The notes beneath the pieces are model-generated. The model did no database searches. It saw only the letters and a list, made by a program, of their open reading frames with translations, and was not told where the DNA came from. Shown here in pieces: positions 14,904 to 21,942 of a stretch of 21,942 nt of DNA (position 1 is its first letter; every line of letters begins with the position of its first letter). Where the stretch lies: positions 1-21,942 of the forward strand of contig JAFOMV010000149.1 of assembly GCA_017418765.1 (NCBI GenBank), in the 5' to 3' direction. The position numbers were made by a program, and so were the translations under genes. The stretch is from Ruminococcus sp. GTDB lineage: Bacteria; Bacillota_A; Clostridia; Oscillospirales; Ruminococcaceae.

Positions 14904-15416
14904 TGTCGGAACAATATGGTCAGAGCGCATTGCTATACGAGCTGCAATTTATAGCAGAGTGAACACAACTATGATGTTTGATGTTTTTTATTGATATGGT
15001 ATGCGGAAATAATTATATATTTTTACGTTTCAGCATTGCAGTGAATGATTTTATCAACTGTATCTTTGTTTTTTGCAGGATTAAAACAGATTTATAAGCT
15101 TAATTATTCAAAAGTTAACCGATACAGAAATTAATTTATTCAGCCCAAACAGAATTATATCAAACATTACTTTCAAAATCAATAGTAAGTGAAAACATTT
15201 TACGAATCAAACATATTATTAGACTTTAAACTTCGGCTGATTGTGCAAAAATAGCTTAAATAAAAACACGAAAATGTTGATTTTTGTCGAAAAATATCTA
15301 AAGATGTCGTGCCCTAAAAATAGAGAAATAAGTATAATAAATATCAAAACAGCAACATAGCTAAAACAGATATGCATATTTTGGTGCTTTGCACAATTAT
15401 TTTTAGTATGTGCGTG
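14904..15416. other. AT-rich intergenic spacer, no gene seen
   Basis: About 510 nt with strong A+T content, frequent stops in all frames and no codon pattern. No ribosome binding site followed by a plausible frame, no terminator and no RNA gene was recognised. Short A and T runs are common and could bend DNA upstream of the promoter at 15422. A LytTR-type paired direct repeat was looked for and not found convincingly. Confidence 0.6.
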
Positions 15417-15450
15417 ATTATTTGAAATTACAAATAATGTGTGCTATAAT
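15417..15450 (+). promoter_or_regulatory. Promoter with an overlapping palindrome, upstream of the secreted protein gene
   Basis: TTGAAA (15422-15427), 17-nt spacer, TATAAT (15445-15450) with extended -10 TG. Inverted repeat ATTATTTG (15417-15424) and CAAATAAT (15431-15438) with a 6-nt centre covers the -35 and half of the spacer, a typical repressor site. The leader would be about 85 nt. Confidence 0.7.
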
Positions 15451-15454
15451 ATTG

Positions 15455-15467
15455 TTAAGGCAATGCC
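15455..15467. repeat. Short left-end-like repeat remnant
   Basis: TTAAGGCAATGCC resembles the left end TTTAAGGCAACACC of the element at 17818. It lies at the expected transcription start of the following gene. With only 13 nt the match may be chance. Confidence 0.35.
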
Positions 15468-15542
15468 TCAGAAAATAAATTTTACGGTTTACTAAAAGTC
15501 ATGGTTTCAAAGTTTGTGTGTGAAAAAAGGAGATGTTTTGCT

Positions 15543-17789
15543 ATGAAACACCTTGATATAAATAAAAAGGCAGCTATGGCAGTTATACCGCTTGCTTTAT
15601 CGGTTTGTGCATCGGCAGTTTGCAGTATGCCTGCGGCAGCAGCAGATGCGGCTAATGACGGTATAGAGGCTTCACTTTCATTAAGAGTTGTTGGCAGAGG
15701 CAATATTTTAGGTGATCTGAGTATCAGGAATACTAATGATTTCGATATGGACCATATAGATATTTCCGTGTCAGTTCCCGATGGATATGACGGAGAGAAG
15801 TCGGTACTGTTTCCTGAGAGAACAGATATGATAAAAAGCGGAGAAACAGTTGCATTAAGTTCTGAATTCGCCAAAATAATCGAGGATGACGGTGAAAAAT
15901 GGGGTCCCAGCTATGGCTCTTCACAGTACAGAGGCAGATCAAGCAGTATTGCCGGTGCTTACGTATATGAAGGAAATATTATAGCCGGTTCTTATACACT
16001 CAATGCCAATAAGAAAAGGGCTTCAGACAGTTCTTCAAGTTCATCTTCGGATCAGAAAAAAGGCAGCGGAAATAATGGCACCAACGGTACTCCATCTACA
16101 GGTGACAGCTTTCCTGTTAAGACGATCGCAGCAATGATGATAGCCTCAGGCACAGCTGCGGCACTTTGTTTCAGGACAAAAAACGGAAAAAAGCTGATGG
16201 CACTTGTTATATGTACAGCGGTATGCGGAAGTTCAGTACCGGGCTTTATATCACACGCAGAGGATGAGACCGCACCTTCTTCCGAATCTGCTGATCAGGA
16301 GCAGAAATATGAAGTTCATACATTTGAGATACAGGAAACGATAAATGTTGATGATACAGACCGTATCGTCAAAGTGACATTTACATATGACTATCCGACA
16401 GCAGAGGAACCATCATCGGAAACCGCACTTTTTGATGTTAATGAGTCTGTGCTTGATGAAAAAACGGGCGCTTACTATATCTTTACCAAGCAGCCTGTTA
16501 TCGGCGGTTCACTGAAACAGTACAAGAATCTGAGCGGACTTTCCTACACCATAACAGACAGAAATGATCATGAGATAATGAGCGGAGAACTTGAACATGA
16601 GGATTCGTGGTCTATCGAAGCTCCGGGTCTTATTATGGGAGAAAATAACCTGAATTTTACCATGGAGTTCGAGGATGGCTCTGAAAAAAATGAGACTATC
16701 AGGATAAATAATCTTTGCAAGGAGAATATGGAGCCGATAAATGCTGATAAGGAGGACAGTGACAATGACGGAGTCCTCAACTTTATCGAAGAAATATACC
16801 ATACTGACCCGAATGAAGCTGACAGCGACGGTGACGGACTTACTGACGGTGACGAGATAAATATTCTGTGTACAGACCCGCTGAAAAAGGATTCTGATGA
16901 TAATAACATAGATGACGGCGATGAAGATAATGACTGTGATGGCATTTCCAATCATGATGAGATATATGTTCATTTTACAAGTCCGGTTTCAGCAGATACC
17001 GACGGCGATGGTCTGAACGATAATGATGAGATAAACAAGTATAAAACTTCACCTGTGGATACCGATACCGACGGGGACAAGGCAAGTGATATATGGGAGA
17101 TAAAAAATGCTTTTGATCCCGTTGAACCTGATGAGGACTTTGGTGACCTTACACCGGAGGAGAGTACAGTAAGATGTGAAGATAGTGAAGTAAAAATATA
17201 CCCTGTCATAAATGAACCATACCTTACTGAGAATATACCTGGCTTTATAGGAATAGAGCCCTTCCGGATACAGCTGCATGACGATAAAGAAGCTGAGATA
17301 AACATACCGCTTGAAGAAACTGATATATCCGAGGAAAAGGTGCCTGCGCTGTATCGTTATGATAAAGACGATAAACGTCTTATCGAAACTGATCTGAAAC
17401 TCATATGTGAGGAAAAGAAAGATGATAAGGATGAAACGTACCGCAAGCCTGTGAGGGCTGAAGCAGTATTAAAGGCAAGCGGAACATATATCCTTCTTGA
17501 TAAGCACTGTTTCTGCGATGGCATAAGACAAGAGAGCGATGAGACAAAAAATGCTGATGTTAATGATGAAAAGCAGCGCCACGAAAACAGCGTTGATATT
17601 TTCTTTATAGAAGACAGCGAGGATGCAGCTGTAAATAATAAAGCTGAAAATGAACAGGAGAAAACTGCTTCTAATAAGCTGATCGTAAGAAAATATACGG
17701 GACGTCTGAGATCGAAAAAGCCTGCTGCTATAGTCAGGTTTACAGCTTTATCTGATAAGACGGCAAAGGAAAAAACAGACATAGAATAA
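15543..17789 (+). CDS. Large secreted protein with internal anchor/signal tandem and Ca-binding type-3 repeats
   Basis: 748 aa, not recognised as a known family as a whole. Residues 1-33 are a signal peptide (MKHLDINKKAAMAVIPLAL to MPAAAA). A folded N-terminal domain (about 34-165) leads to a Ser/Gly/Asn linker (about 166-183). Then comes a sorting-signal-like segment: PSTGD (184-188), a hydrophobic stretch 192-210, basic RTKNGKK (211-217). It is followed at once by a second signal-peptide-like stretch LMALVICTAVCG to ISHAED (218-241). Residues from about 405 to 530 hold thrombospondin type-3-like Ca-binding repeats (DSDNDG, DSDGDG, DTDGDG, DTDGDK spaced with TDP or TSP). The C-terminal 215 residues are acidic and lysine-rich without a membrane span. 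AAAAGGAG sets the ATG at 15543, 10 nt downstream; an ATG at 15501 would add 14 residues before the signal peptide. Single gene with its own promoter, divergent from agrA. Confidence 0.88.
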   Translation: MKHLDINKKAAMAVIPLALSVCASAVCSMPAAAADAANDGIEASLSLRVVGRGNILGDLSIRNTNDFDMDHIDISVSVPDGYDGEKSVLFPERTDMIKSGETVALSSEFAKIIEDDGEKWGPSYGSSQYRGRSSSIAGAYVYEGNIIAGSYTLNANKKRASDSSSSSSSDQKKGSGNNGTNGTPSTGDSFPVKTIAAMMIASGTAAALCFRTKNGKKLMALVICTAVCGSSVPGFISHAEDETAPSSESADQEQKYEVHTFEIQETINVDDTDRIVKVTFTYDYPTAEEPSSETALFDVNESVLDEKTGAYYIFTKQPVIGGSLKQYKNLSGLSYTITDRNDHEIMSGELEHEDSWSIEAPGLIMGENNLNFTMEFEDGSEKNETIRINNLCKENMEPINADKEDSDNDGVLNFIEEIYHTDPNEADSDGDGLTDGDEINILCTDPLKKDSDDNNIDDGDEDNDCDGISNHDEIYVHFTSPVSADTDGDGLNDNDEINKYKTSPVDTDTDGDKASDIWEIKNAFDPVEPDEDFGDLTPEESTVRCEDSEVKIYPVINEPYLTENIPGFIGIEPFRIQLHDDKEAEINIPLEETDISEEKVPALYRYDKDDKRLIETDLKLICEEKKDDKDETYRKPVRAEAVLKASGTYILLDKHCFCDGIRQESDETKNADVNDEKQRHENSVDIFFIEDSEDAAVNNKAENEQEKTASNKLIVRKYTGRLRSKKPAAIVRFTALSDKTAKEKTDIE

Positions 17790-17817
17790 TAATTTGTTAT
17801 GATCAAGCAGCACCGCA

Positions 17818-18151
17818 TTTAAGGCAACACCGCACACAGCCCGCCTGACGGCTTTGCACTGAGAACCTGTCCACATAGGGATTCATGCATGTCTTTTCGT
17901 CAAATTTTGCCGGTGACTGCGTTAAAAATCCTTGAAGGGCGACAGCCCGCCGGCGGATTTTTGCCTTGTCACCAACAAAATTATGCCTGATAATCCGCAC
18001 ATTCACCCTATGTGGACAGGTTCATATTTTCCGTCATCTTGCACAGAAATCCCTTGACATACGATAGTATGCCTGCGAAATTTCTATACAATCTGACGAA
18101 AAAATCTGTCGGCGCATCTTCAGCACAAGCTTTGTGCGGTGTTGCCCTAAA
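17818..18151. mobile_element. MITE-like element with terminal inverted repeats
   Basis: Left end TTTAAGGCAACACCGCACAC-AG (17818-17839) and right end (18130-18151, read in reverse complement as TTTAGGGCAACACCGCACAA-AG) match at 20 of 22 positions. It is 334 bp without a transposase gene, inserted between the secreted protein gene and the ABC operon. Both ends are flanked by GCA, which could be a 3-bp target duplication. It contains another inverted repeat unit (17863-18023). Other copies of its ends occur at 6858, 7546, 14847 and perhaps 15455. Confidence 0.72.
17863..18023. repeat. Nested inverted-repeat unit inside the MITE-like element
   Basis: Outer arms GAACCTGTCCACATAGGG (17863-17880) and CCCTATGTGGACAGGTTC (18006-18023) are perfect 18-bp complements. 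Inside, GGTGAC (17912-17917) pairs with GTCACC (17968-17973), AAAAATCC (17924-17931) with GGATTTTT (17955-17962), and GGGC-GACA-GCCC (17937-17948) forms the tip, so the unit can fold into one long hairpin. It looks like a separate repeat family inserted in the larger one. Confidence 0.75.
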
Positions 18152-18219
18152 GCAGGGAGCCTGAAACTCCCTTTGCTTATGATATGATGTTAGATATTAC
18201 TTACGTAGGAGGGATGAAT

Positions 18220-18921
18220 ATGTATCTTCAGGTGAAAGATGTCAAGAAAAGCTATGGAATGGATACAAGCTATATTCAGGTGCTGAAAGGTGTCAGCACC
18301 GAACTGGAAAGAGGCGAGATGTGCGTAATACAAGGAACCAGCGGTTCGGGAAAATCCACGCTCCTCAATTGTATCGGCGGACTCGACACTATGGATTCGG
18401 GTTCGATAACTGTAGACGGCACAGAGATATTCGGCATGAAGCCTTCACAGCTTTCCGATTACAGACGTGATAATCTCGGTTTTATCTTTCAGTTTTACAA
18501 TCTCGTACCAAATCTCACAGTCAGGGAAAATATACAGATATGCCAGTATATAGCTGAAAAGCCACTGGATATCGACGAACTTCTCGAAACCCTCGGACTT
18601 ACCGAGCATCAGAATAAATTTCCTTCACAGCTTTCGGGAGGACAGCAGCAGAGATGTGCTATCGCAAGGGCGCTTATCAAGAATCCCAAGCTTCTTCTCT
18701 GCGATGAACCGACAGGTGCGCTGGACTCTAACACAAGCCGTGATATCCTTGTTCTCCTTGAAAAGATCAACGAGAAATACGGTACAACAATGCTGATAGT
18801 CACTCACAATAACTCCATAAAGAATATGGTCCATAAAGTTATCATAATCAAGGACGGACTTGTGAAAAAGGAATACAGGAACGAAAAGAGGATCCATGCC
18901 GCAGAACTGGAGGACTTATAA
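18220..18921 (+). CDS. ABC transporter ATP-binding protein (MacB/LolD-like)
   Basis: 233 aa. Walker A GTSGSGKST, Q-loop in FIFQFYNLVP, signature LSGGQQQR, Walker B LLLCDEPTGALD and switch histidine in IVTHN are all intact, so it should be an active ATPase. The sequence is of the type that energises FtsX/MacB-type permeases (mechanotransmission, peptide or lipid export, antibiotic resistance), not a substrate-binding-protein importer. The ATG at 18220 has GGAGGG at 18208-18213 with a 6-nt gap; ATGs at 18184, 18187 and 18214 are in the same frame but poorly placed. The stop and the permease start overlap as TAATG. The element at 17818-18151 ends 68 nt upstream, and no convincing promoter was found, so the operon may rely on one within the repeat. 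Confidence 0.93.
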   Translation: MYLQVKDVKKSYGMDTSYIQVLKGVSTELERGEMCVIQGTSGSGKSTLLNCIGGLDTMDSGSITVDGTEIFGMKPSQLSDYRRDNLGFIFQFYNLVPNLTVRENIQICQYIAEKPLDIDELLETLGLTEHQNKFPSQLSGGQQQRCAIARALIKNPKLLLCDEPTGALDSNTSRDILVLLEKINEKYGTTMLIVTHNNSIKNMVHKVIIIKDGLVKKEYRNEKRIHAAELEDL

Positions 18922-21632
18922 TGAATAAGATACTGAGCAGAAGGCTTCTGCGTGATCTCCGTGAGAATTGCGGAAGATACCTTGTACTTTTTCTCCTTAT
19001 CGTAATGGGCATTTTTATTGTGGTATCTATAGTAGATTCCGCAGAAGTGGTGATACAGGGAACTGAAAACCGCAGGGCTGTAAATAAGGTGGAGGACGGA
19101 CAGTTCACGGTCTTTCTGCCGCTTAGCGATAAGGATATGGCTGAACTTACAGAGGATGGCACACAGATCGAGCCGATATTCTCGCTTGACCTTAAAACAG
19201 ATGATAATGCTACTCTCAGACTTTTCAGAACGAGAGAAAATATCGATCTCATACAGCTTGATGAAGGCGAACTTGCCTCGCACAGCGGAGAAGCTGTTAT
19301 TGAAAAGGGCTATGCTTCCGCTAATGATATCCACATAGGTGATAAGGTAAAAGCAGGAGAAACTGAGTTCGTTATCACAGGTATAGGTTCTGTTCCCGAT
19401 TATGATACCTGCATCGCAAAGTTCAGCGATCCTGCCGCAGAAAGAAGCTCATTCGGCCTGCTTTTCACAACTGCCGGACAGTACGACGATATTTTAGCAA
19501 ACGGTCAAGTCAATGCGGAGGAGTACACTTATGCTTACCGTCTTGGCAGCAGGACAAATGACGATATCAAGGAAAAACTGAGAGAGATAAAGATAACTCC
19601 CGAACAGGTAGAGGATAAGTATTTCCGTGAAACCGTTGATGAAATGCTGAAAGACCGCAATGAACTTGAAGACGGTGTAAACGAACTGAACGACGGTGCA
19701 AAGGAACTTGCGGACGGACTGACGGAACTGAGCGGAAACAGCGGTTCTCTGCGTGAAGCGGCAGATGAACTGTTTGAGGGATATCTGGCACAGGCGAATT
19801 CTTCACTGGCGGCAATGAAACAGAACATCATGCTGACTGAGGAGAACTATCATGATACACTTGAGAAGCTGATAAGCGCAACTCATTCCGAACAGCTTAC
19901 GGCTCTGATGGAGAGTCTTGACGGATTGTCGGAATTCAGAAAGGGCGTATATGATTATACCGAGGGAGCAGATTCCGCCGCAGAGGGTTCTGCCGAACTT
20001 GCAGACGGAATGAAGGAAATGAAAGAAACTACCGATGAGCTTCTTGACGAGATGTTCAGTACGGAAATAGAAAATCTTACTTCATTTGTAACCGCTGAAG
20101 ATAATATCCGTATCGAAGGAGCGGCAGGCGATATGATAATGGACAAGAATGCAGGTCTTATCGCAGGAGTGATAGTGCTTGTGCTTTTTGCCTATGTTAT
20201 CTCGGTATTCGTAGTCCATCAGATAGAGCGTGAACAGAGCGTTATAGGCGCTATGTATGCTCTTGGCGTGAAGAAAAAAGACCTTATGCTTCATTATATC
20301 ACAATGCCGACTGTTATAGCTTTGCTTGCGGCTGCTACAGGAGCACTGCTCGGCTTTTCTCCTATAGGTGTGGGCAGACAGGTCGAGGATACTTACAGCT
20401 ATTTCTCTGTACCGTATTATGATACTGTTTATCCTCCTTATCTTGTGGCTTATGCAGTAGTATTACCGCCTGTGATATGTGCGGTAGTCAATGCATTCGT
20501 CATCAATAAGAAGCTGTCACAGACTGCGCTTTCACTTATGAAAAACGAACAGTCCGCAGGAAGTTACAGGCAGTTTTCGCTTAAAACCAAAAGCTTCCCG
20601 AGGATCTTTGCAATACGTCAGCTTGTCAGGGAGTCACGTTCAGCAGTTACAATGGTACTGGGAATGCTGGTTTCGATAATGGTAATAATGCTTGGCCTTG
20701 ACTGCTATGTGCTTTGTAATTCAATAAAGGAATGCACTGCAAGGGATACTGAATACGGTTATCAGTACCTTTACAAGTATCCTGAGAAAACAGTGCCAGA
20801 AGGCGGTGAAGCGGCATATATCGAGACTCTCAGCACTGACTGCATGGGTTACACCCTTGATGTTTCCGTTATAGGTATCGACGGTGAAAGCCGATATTTT
20901 GACGCAAAGCCGGAAAAAGGCAAGACAAAGGCAGTCATCAATTCGTCGCTTGTTGAACGTTACGGCTATAAAGTCGGAGACAGAGTGGTATTTAACAACT
21001 CAGCGGAAGATGCGGATTACAGCTTCACAGTTACGGGAATAAGTGAATATTCCGTTGGATTTGCTATATTTATGGATATAGACAGTATGCGTGAACTTTT
21101 CGGTCAGGAAGATGACTACTACAACACGGTCTACTCCGACAAAGAACTGGATATAGACAACGGAAGGCTTTACTCGGTTACGTCGAAGGAAGACGTTGAG
21201 CGCAGTGCAAGCGTTTATGTAAAGCTGATGTTCTCACTGGTATCTATCCTTATGATCGCAGGAACTATTATATTCTGCGTGGTCATGTATCTGATGATTG
21301 GAGTTATGATAGACCGTTCTGCTATGGGAATATCCCTCATCAAGATATTCGGATACCGACCGAAGGAGATAAGGTCACTTTATCTTAACGGAAATCTGCT
21401 TGTCGTCGCAGTTGGTGCGGCGTTGGCTATACCTGTTGCAAAAAAGGCGATGGATATGCTTTTCCCAAGCTTTATCCCGAATGTAGCCTGCGCAATGAAG
21501 CTGGCATTTCCGTGGTATATGTATCTCATCATTTACTGTGCGGTCATACTTATTTATGCGGTCATAAACAGACTTCTCATCGGAAAAATAAAGAAGATAT
21601 CACCTGCCGAGATACTCAAGAACAGGGAATAA
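18921..21632 (+). CDS. FtsX-type ABC transporter permease with a long coiled-coil extracellular domain
   Basis: 903 aa. One N-terminal membrane span (about 20-38), then an extracytoplasmic region of about 370 residues, then a first FtsX domain with three spans (from about 412: AGVIVLVLFAYVISVFVV to TGALLGF and beyond), another span around 580, a second external domain, and a second FtsX domain at the end (from about 760: LMFSLVSILMIAGTIIF to PAEILKNRE). The first external domain includes a helical section around residues 240-290 with repeated ELxDGxxELxDG units (NELEDGVNELNDGAKELADGLTEL), likely coiled coil, as in YhgE/Pip-type proteins. GGAGG lies 7 nt before the ATG, inside the end of the ATPase gene. 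It forms the transporter with that ATPase. The substrate is unknown; no two-component system of the Bce type is adjacent. Confidence 0.92.
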   Translation: MNKILSRRLLRDLRENCGRYLVLFLLIVMGIFIVVSIVDSAEVVIQGTENRRAVNKVEDGQFTVFLPLSDKDMAELTEDGTQIEPIFSLDLKTDDNATLRLFRTRENIDLIQLDEGELASHSGEAVIEKGYASANDIHIGDKVKAGETEFVITGIGSVPDYDTCIAKFSDPAAERSSFGLLFTTAGQYDDILANGQVNAEEYTYAYRLGSRTNDDIKEKLREIKITPEQVEDKYFRETVDEMLKDRNELEDGVNELNDGAKELADGLTELSGNSGSLREAADELFEGYLAQANSSLAAMKQNIMLTEENYHDTLEKLISATHSEQLTALMESLDGLSEFRKGVYDYTEGADSAAEGSAELADGMKEMKETTDELLDEMFSTEIENLTSFVTAEDNIRIEGAAGDMIMDKNAGLIAGVIVLVLFAYVISVFVVHQIEREQSVIGAMYALGVKKKDLMLHYITMPTVIALLAAATGALLGFSPIGVGRQVEDTYSYFSVPYYDTVYPPYLVAYAVVLPPVICAVVNAFVINKKLSQTALSLMKNEQSAGSYRQFSLKTKSFPRIFAIRQLVRESRSAVTMVLGMLVSIMVIMLGLDCYVLCNSIKECTARDTEYGYQYLYKYPEKTVPEGGEAAYIETLSTDCMGYTLDVSVIGIDGESRYFDAKPEKGKTKAVINSSLVERYGYKVGDRVVFNNSAEDADYSFTVTGISEYSVGFAIFMDIDSMRELFGQEDDYYNTVYSDKELDIDNGRLYSVTSKEDVERSASVYVKLMFSLVSILMIAGTIIFCVVMYLMIGVMIDRSAMGISLIKIFGYRPKEIRSLYLNGNLLVVAVGAALAIPVAKKAMDMLFPSFIPNVACAMKLAFPWYMYLIIYCAVILIYAVINRLLIGKIKKISPAEILKNRE

Positions 21633-21689
21633 CACAAAAAGAGCCTATTTAACTGTGGTACTCATACAGCAGCTTTATATGTATTTATC

Positions 21690-21776
21690 GGGGAAAACCT
21701 TTCTGAGGAAAGGTTCCCTCTGACGGAGGCCGTCCCCTCTGTCAGCTGCGCTGACACCTCCCCACACTGTGGGGAG
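21690..21776. repeat. Cluster of short GC-rich hairpins after the ABC operon
   Basis: Four stems in a row: AACCTTTC/GAAAGGTT (21696-21715), GACGG/CCGTC (21722-21734), GTCAGC/GCTGAC (21741-21755) and CTCCCCAC/GTGGGGAG (21758-21776), preceded by GGGGAA. The first, 64 nt after the permease stop, may act as its 3' end. The style is that of dispersed intergenic repeats of gut Clostridia; I recall similar sequences but cannot verify it here. Confidence 0.65.
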
Positions 21777-21797
21777 TCGACCCCGAACCCCTTTCCA

Positions 21798-21902
21798 AAG
21801 ACTTTTAATAGAATTTTTCCCCATGATAGGGTACACCTTAAAGACTTGAAAAGTTCTTTATTTCTGGTGTGTACCCTATCATGGGGAAAAATTAATAGTC
21901 TT
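21798..21902. repeat. Long imperfect inverted repeat (hairpin element) at the window end
   Basis: The left arm TTTTTCCCCATGATAGGGTA (inside 21812-21837) and the right arm 21866-21893 are complementary except for a 2-nt insertion. Outer AAGACTTTTAAT (21798-21809) also matches ATTAATAGTCTT (21891-21902), and the centre (TAAAGACTT / AAGTTCTTTA) pairs too. It is about 105 nt with no frame, a MITE-like or hairpin repeat. Confidence 0.75.
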
Positions 21903-21942
21903 GGGAAACAGATTCGAGAAGAATTTTCTTCAAAATGTCTAC

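Noticed and set aside
16509..16973. Minus-strand frames opposite the Ca-binding repeats
   Set aside because: They are a by-product of the biased GAT/GAC-rich codons of the secreted protein; low-complexity Ser or Ile/Val-rich translations with no start signal.
16755..17100. Dockerin modules in the secreted protein
   Set aside because: Aspartate-rich loops resemble dockerin Ca sites, but there are four irregular repeats with TDP/TSP spacers and no paired 22-residue F-hand helices. Thrombospondin type-3-like repeats fit better.
17803..18006. Minus-strand frame of 67 codons inside the repeat element
   Set aside because: It lies almost entirely in the nested inverted repeat, has no ribosome binding site, and its product is basic and cysteine-rich without domain character. 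Such frames recur wherever the repeat is present.
18054..18083. Promoter inside the repeat element (TTGACA at 18054)
   Set aside because: No acceptable -10 occurs 16-18 nt downstream; TATACA is 25 nt away.
18155..18171. GGGAG/CTCCC stem before the ABC ATPase as a terminator
   Set aside because: Only 5 bp with a 7-nt loop and a weak T run (CTTTGCTT); too little to call.

Overview
The window looks like chromosomal DNA of an anaerobic, low-GC Gram-positive of the Clostridia, most likely a Ruminococcus-type gut or rumen bacterium. The support is a multi-cluster [FeFe] hydrogenase behind a NuoF/HydB-like ferredoxin tail, a thioredoxin reductase resembling the clostridial ferredoxin-dependent type, rubrerythrin with OhrR, an Agr peptide-signalling cassette, strong GGAGG ribosome binding sites, and GC-rich dispersed hairpin repeats in AT-richer spacers. 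The genus is an inference; there is no rRNA in the window. No tRNA, rRNA, CRISPR array or transposase gene was seen.

Layout. 1-1860 (+): the end of a hydrogenase partner subunit, then hydA, closed by two terminator hairpins. 2078-5796 (-): a ferredoxin-type thioredoxin reductase and an M16C (PreP-like) metallopeptidase sharing an ATGA stop/start, behind a structured leader, a consensus promoter and a TetR-type palindrome. 6174-6809 (+): plsY. 6875-8271 (-): an oxidative-stress block of a TSCPD-domain protein, the organic peroxide sensor OhrR and rubrerythrin. 8491-11895 (+): a DUF3737 protein, a PatB/MalY-type C-S lyase and a MATE exporter, tightly packed. 11963-14754 (-): agrA, agrC, agrB and agrD in transcription order, with a predicted CMWLT thiolactone signal. 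14755-15542: an AT-rich spacer with remnants of a repeat and a promoter carrying a palindrome. 15543-17789 (+): a large secreted Ca-binding-repeat protein with an unusual internal anchor/signal-peptide tandem. 17818-18151: a MITE-like element with another inverted repeat nested inside. 18220-21632 (+): an ABC ATPase and a large FtsX-type permease. 21690-21902: clustered hairpin repeats.

How it fits together. Reduced ferredoxin is the common currency at the left end: the hydrogenase consumes or produces it, and the adjacent reductase probably uses it in place of NADPH to reduce thioredoxin. The OhrR/rubrerythrin block is the peroxide defence of the same anaerobic physiology. The Agr cassette is a complete sensing circuit, and its response regulator is transcribed away from the large secreted protein across a long spacer, so that protein is a possible but unproven target.

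The points most worth follow-up are the apparent loss of the pyridine-nucleotide site in the reductase, the alternating 12-bp inverted repeats and operator at its promoter, the OhrR-TSCPD-rubrerythrin grouping without an ohr gene, the Agr peptide, the two-part secreted protein, and the family of repeat ends sharing GGTGTTGCCTTAAA.
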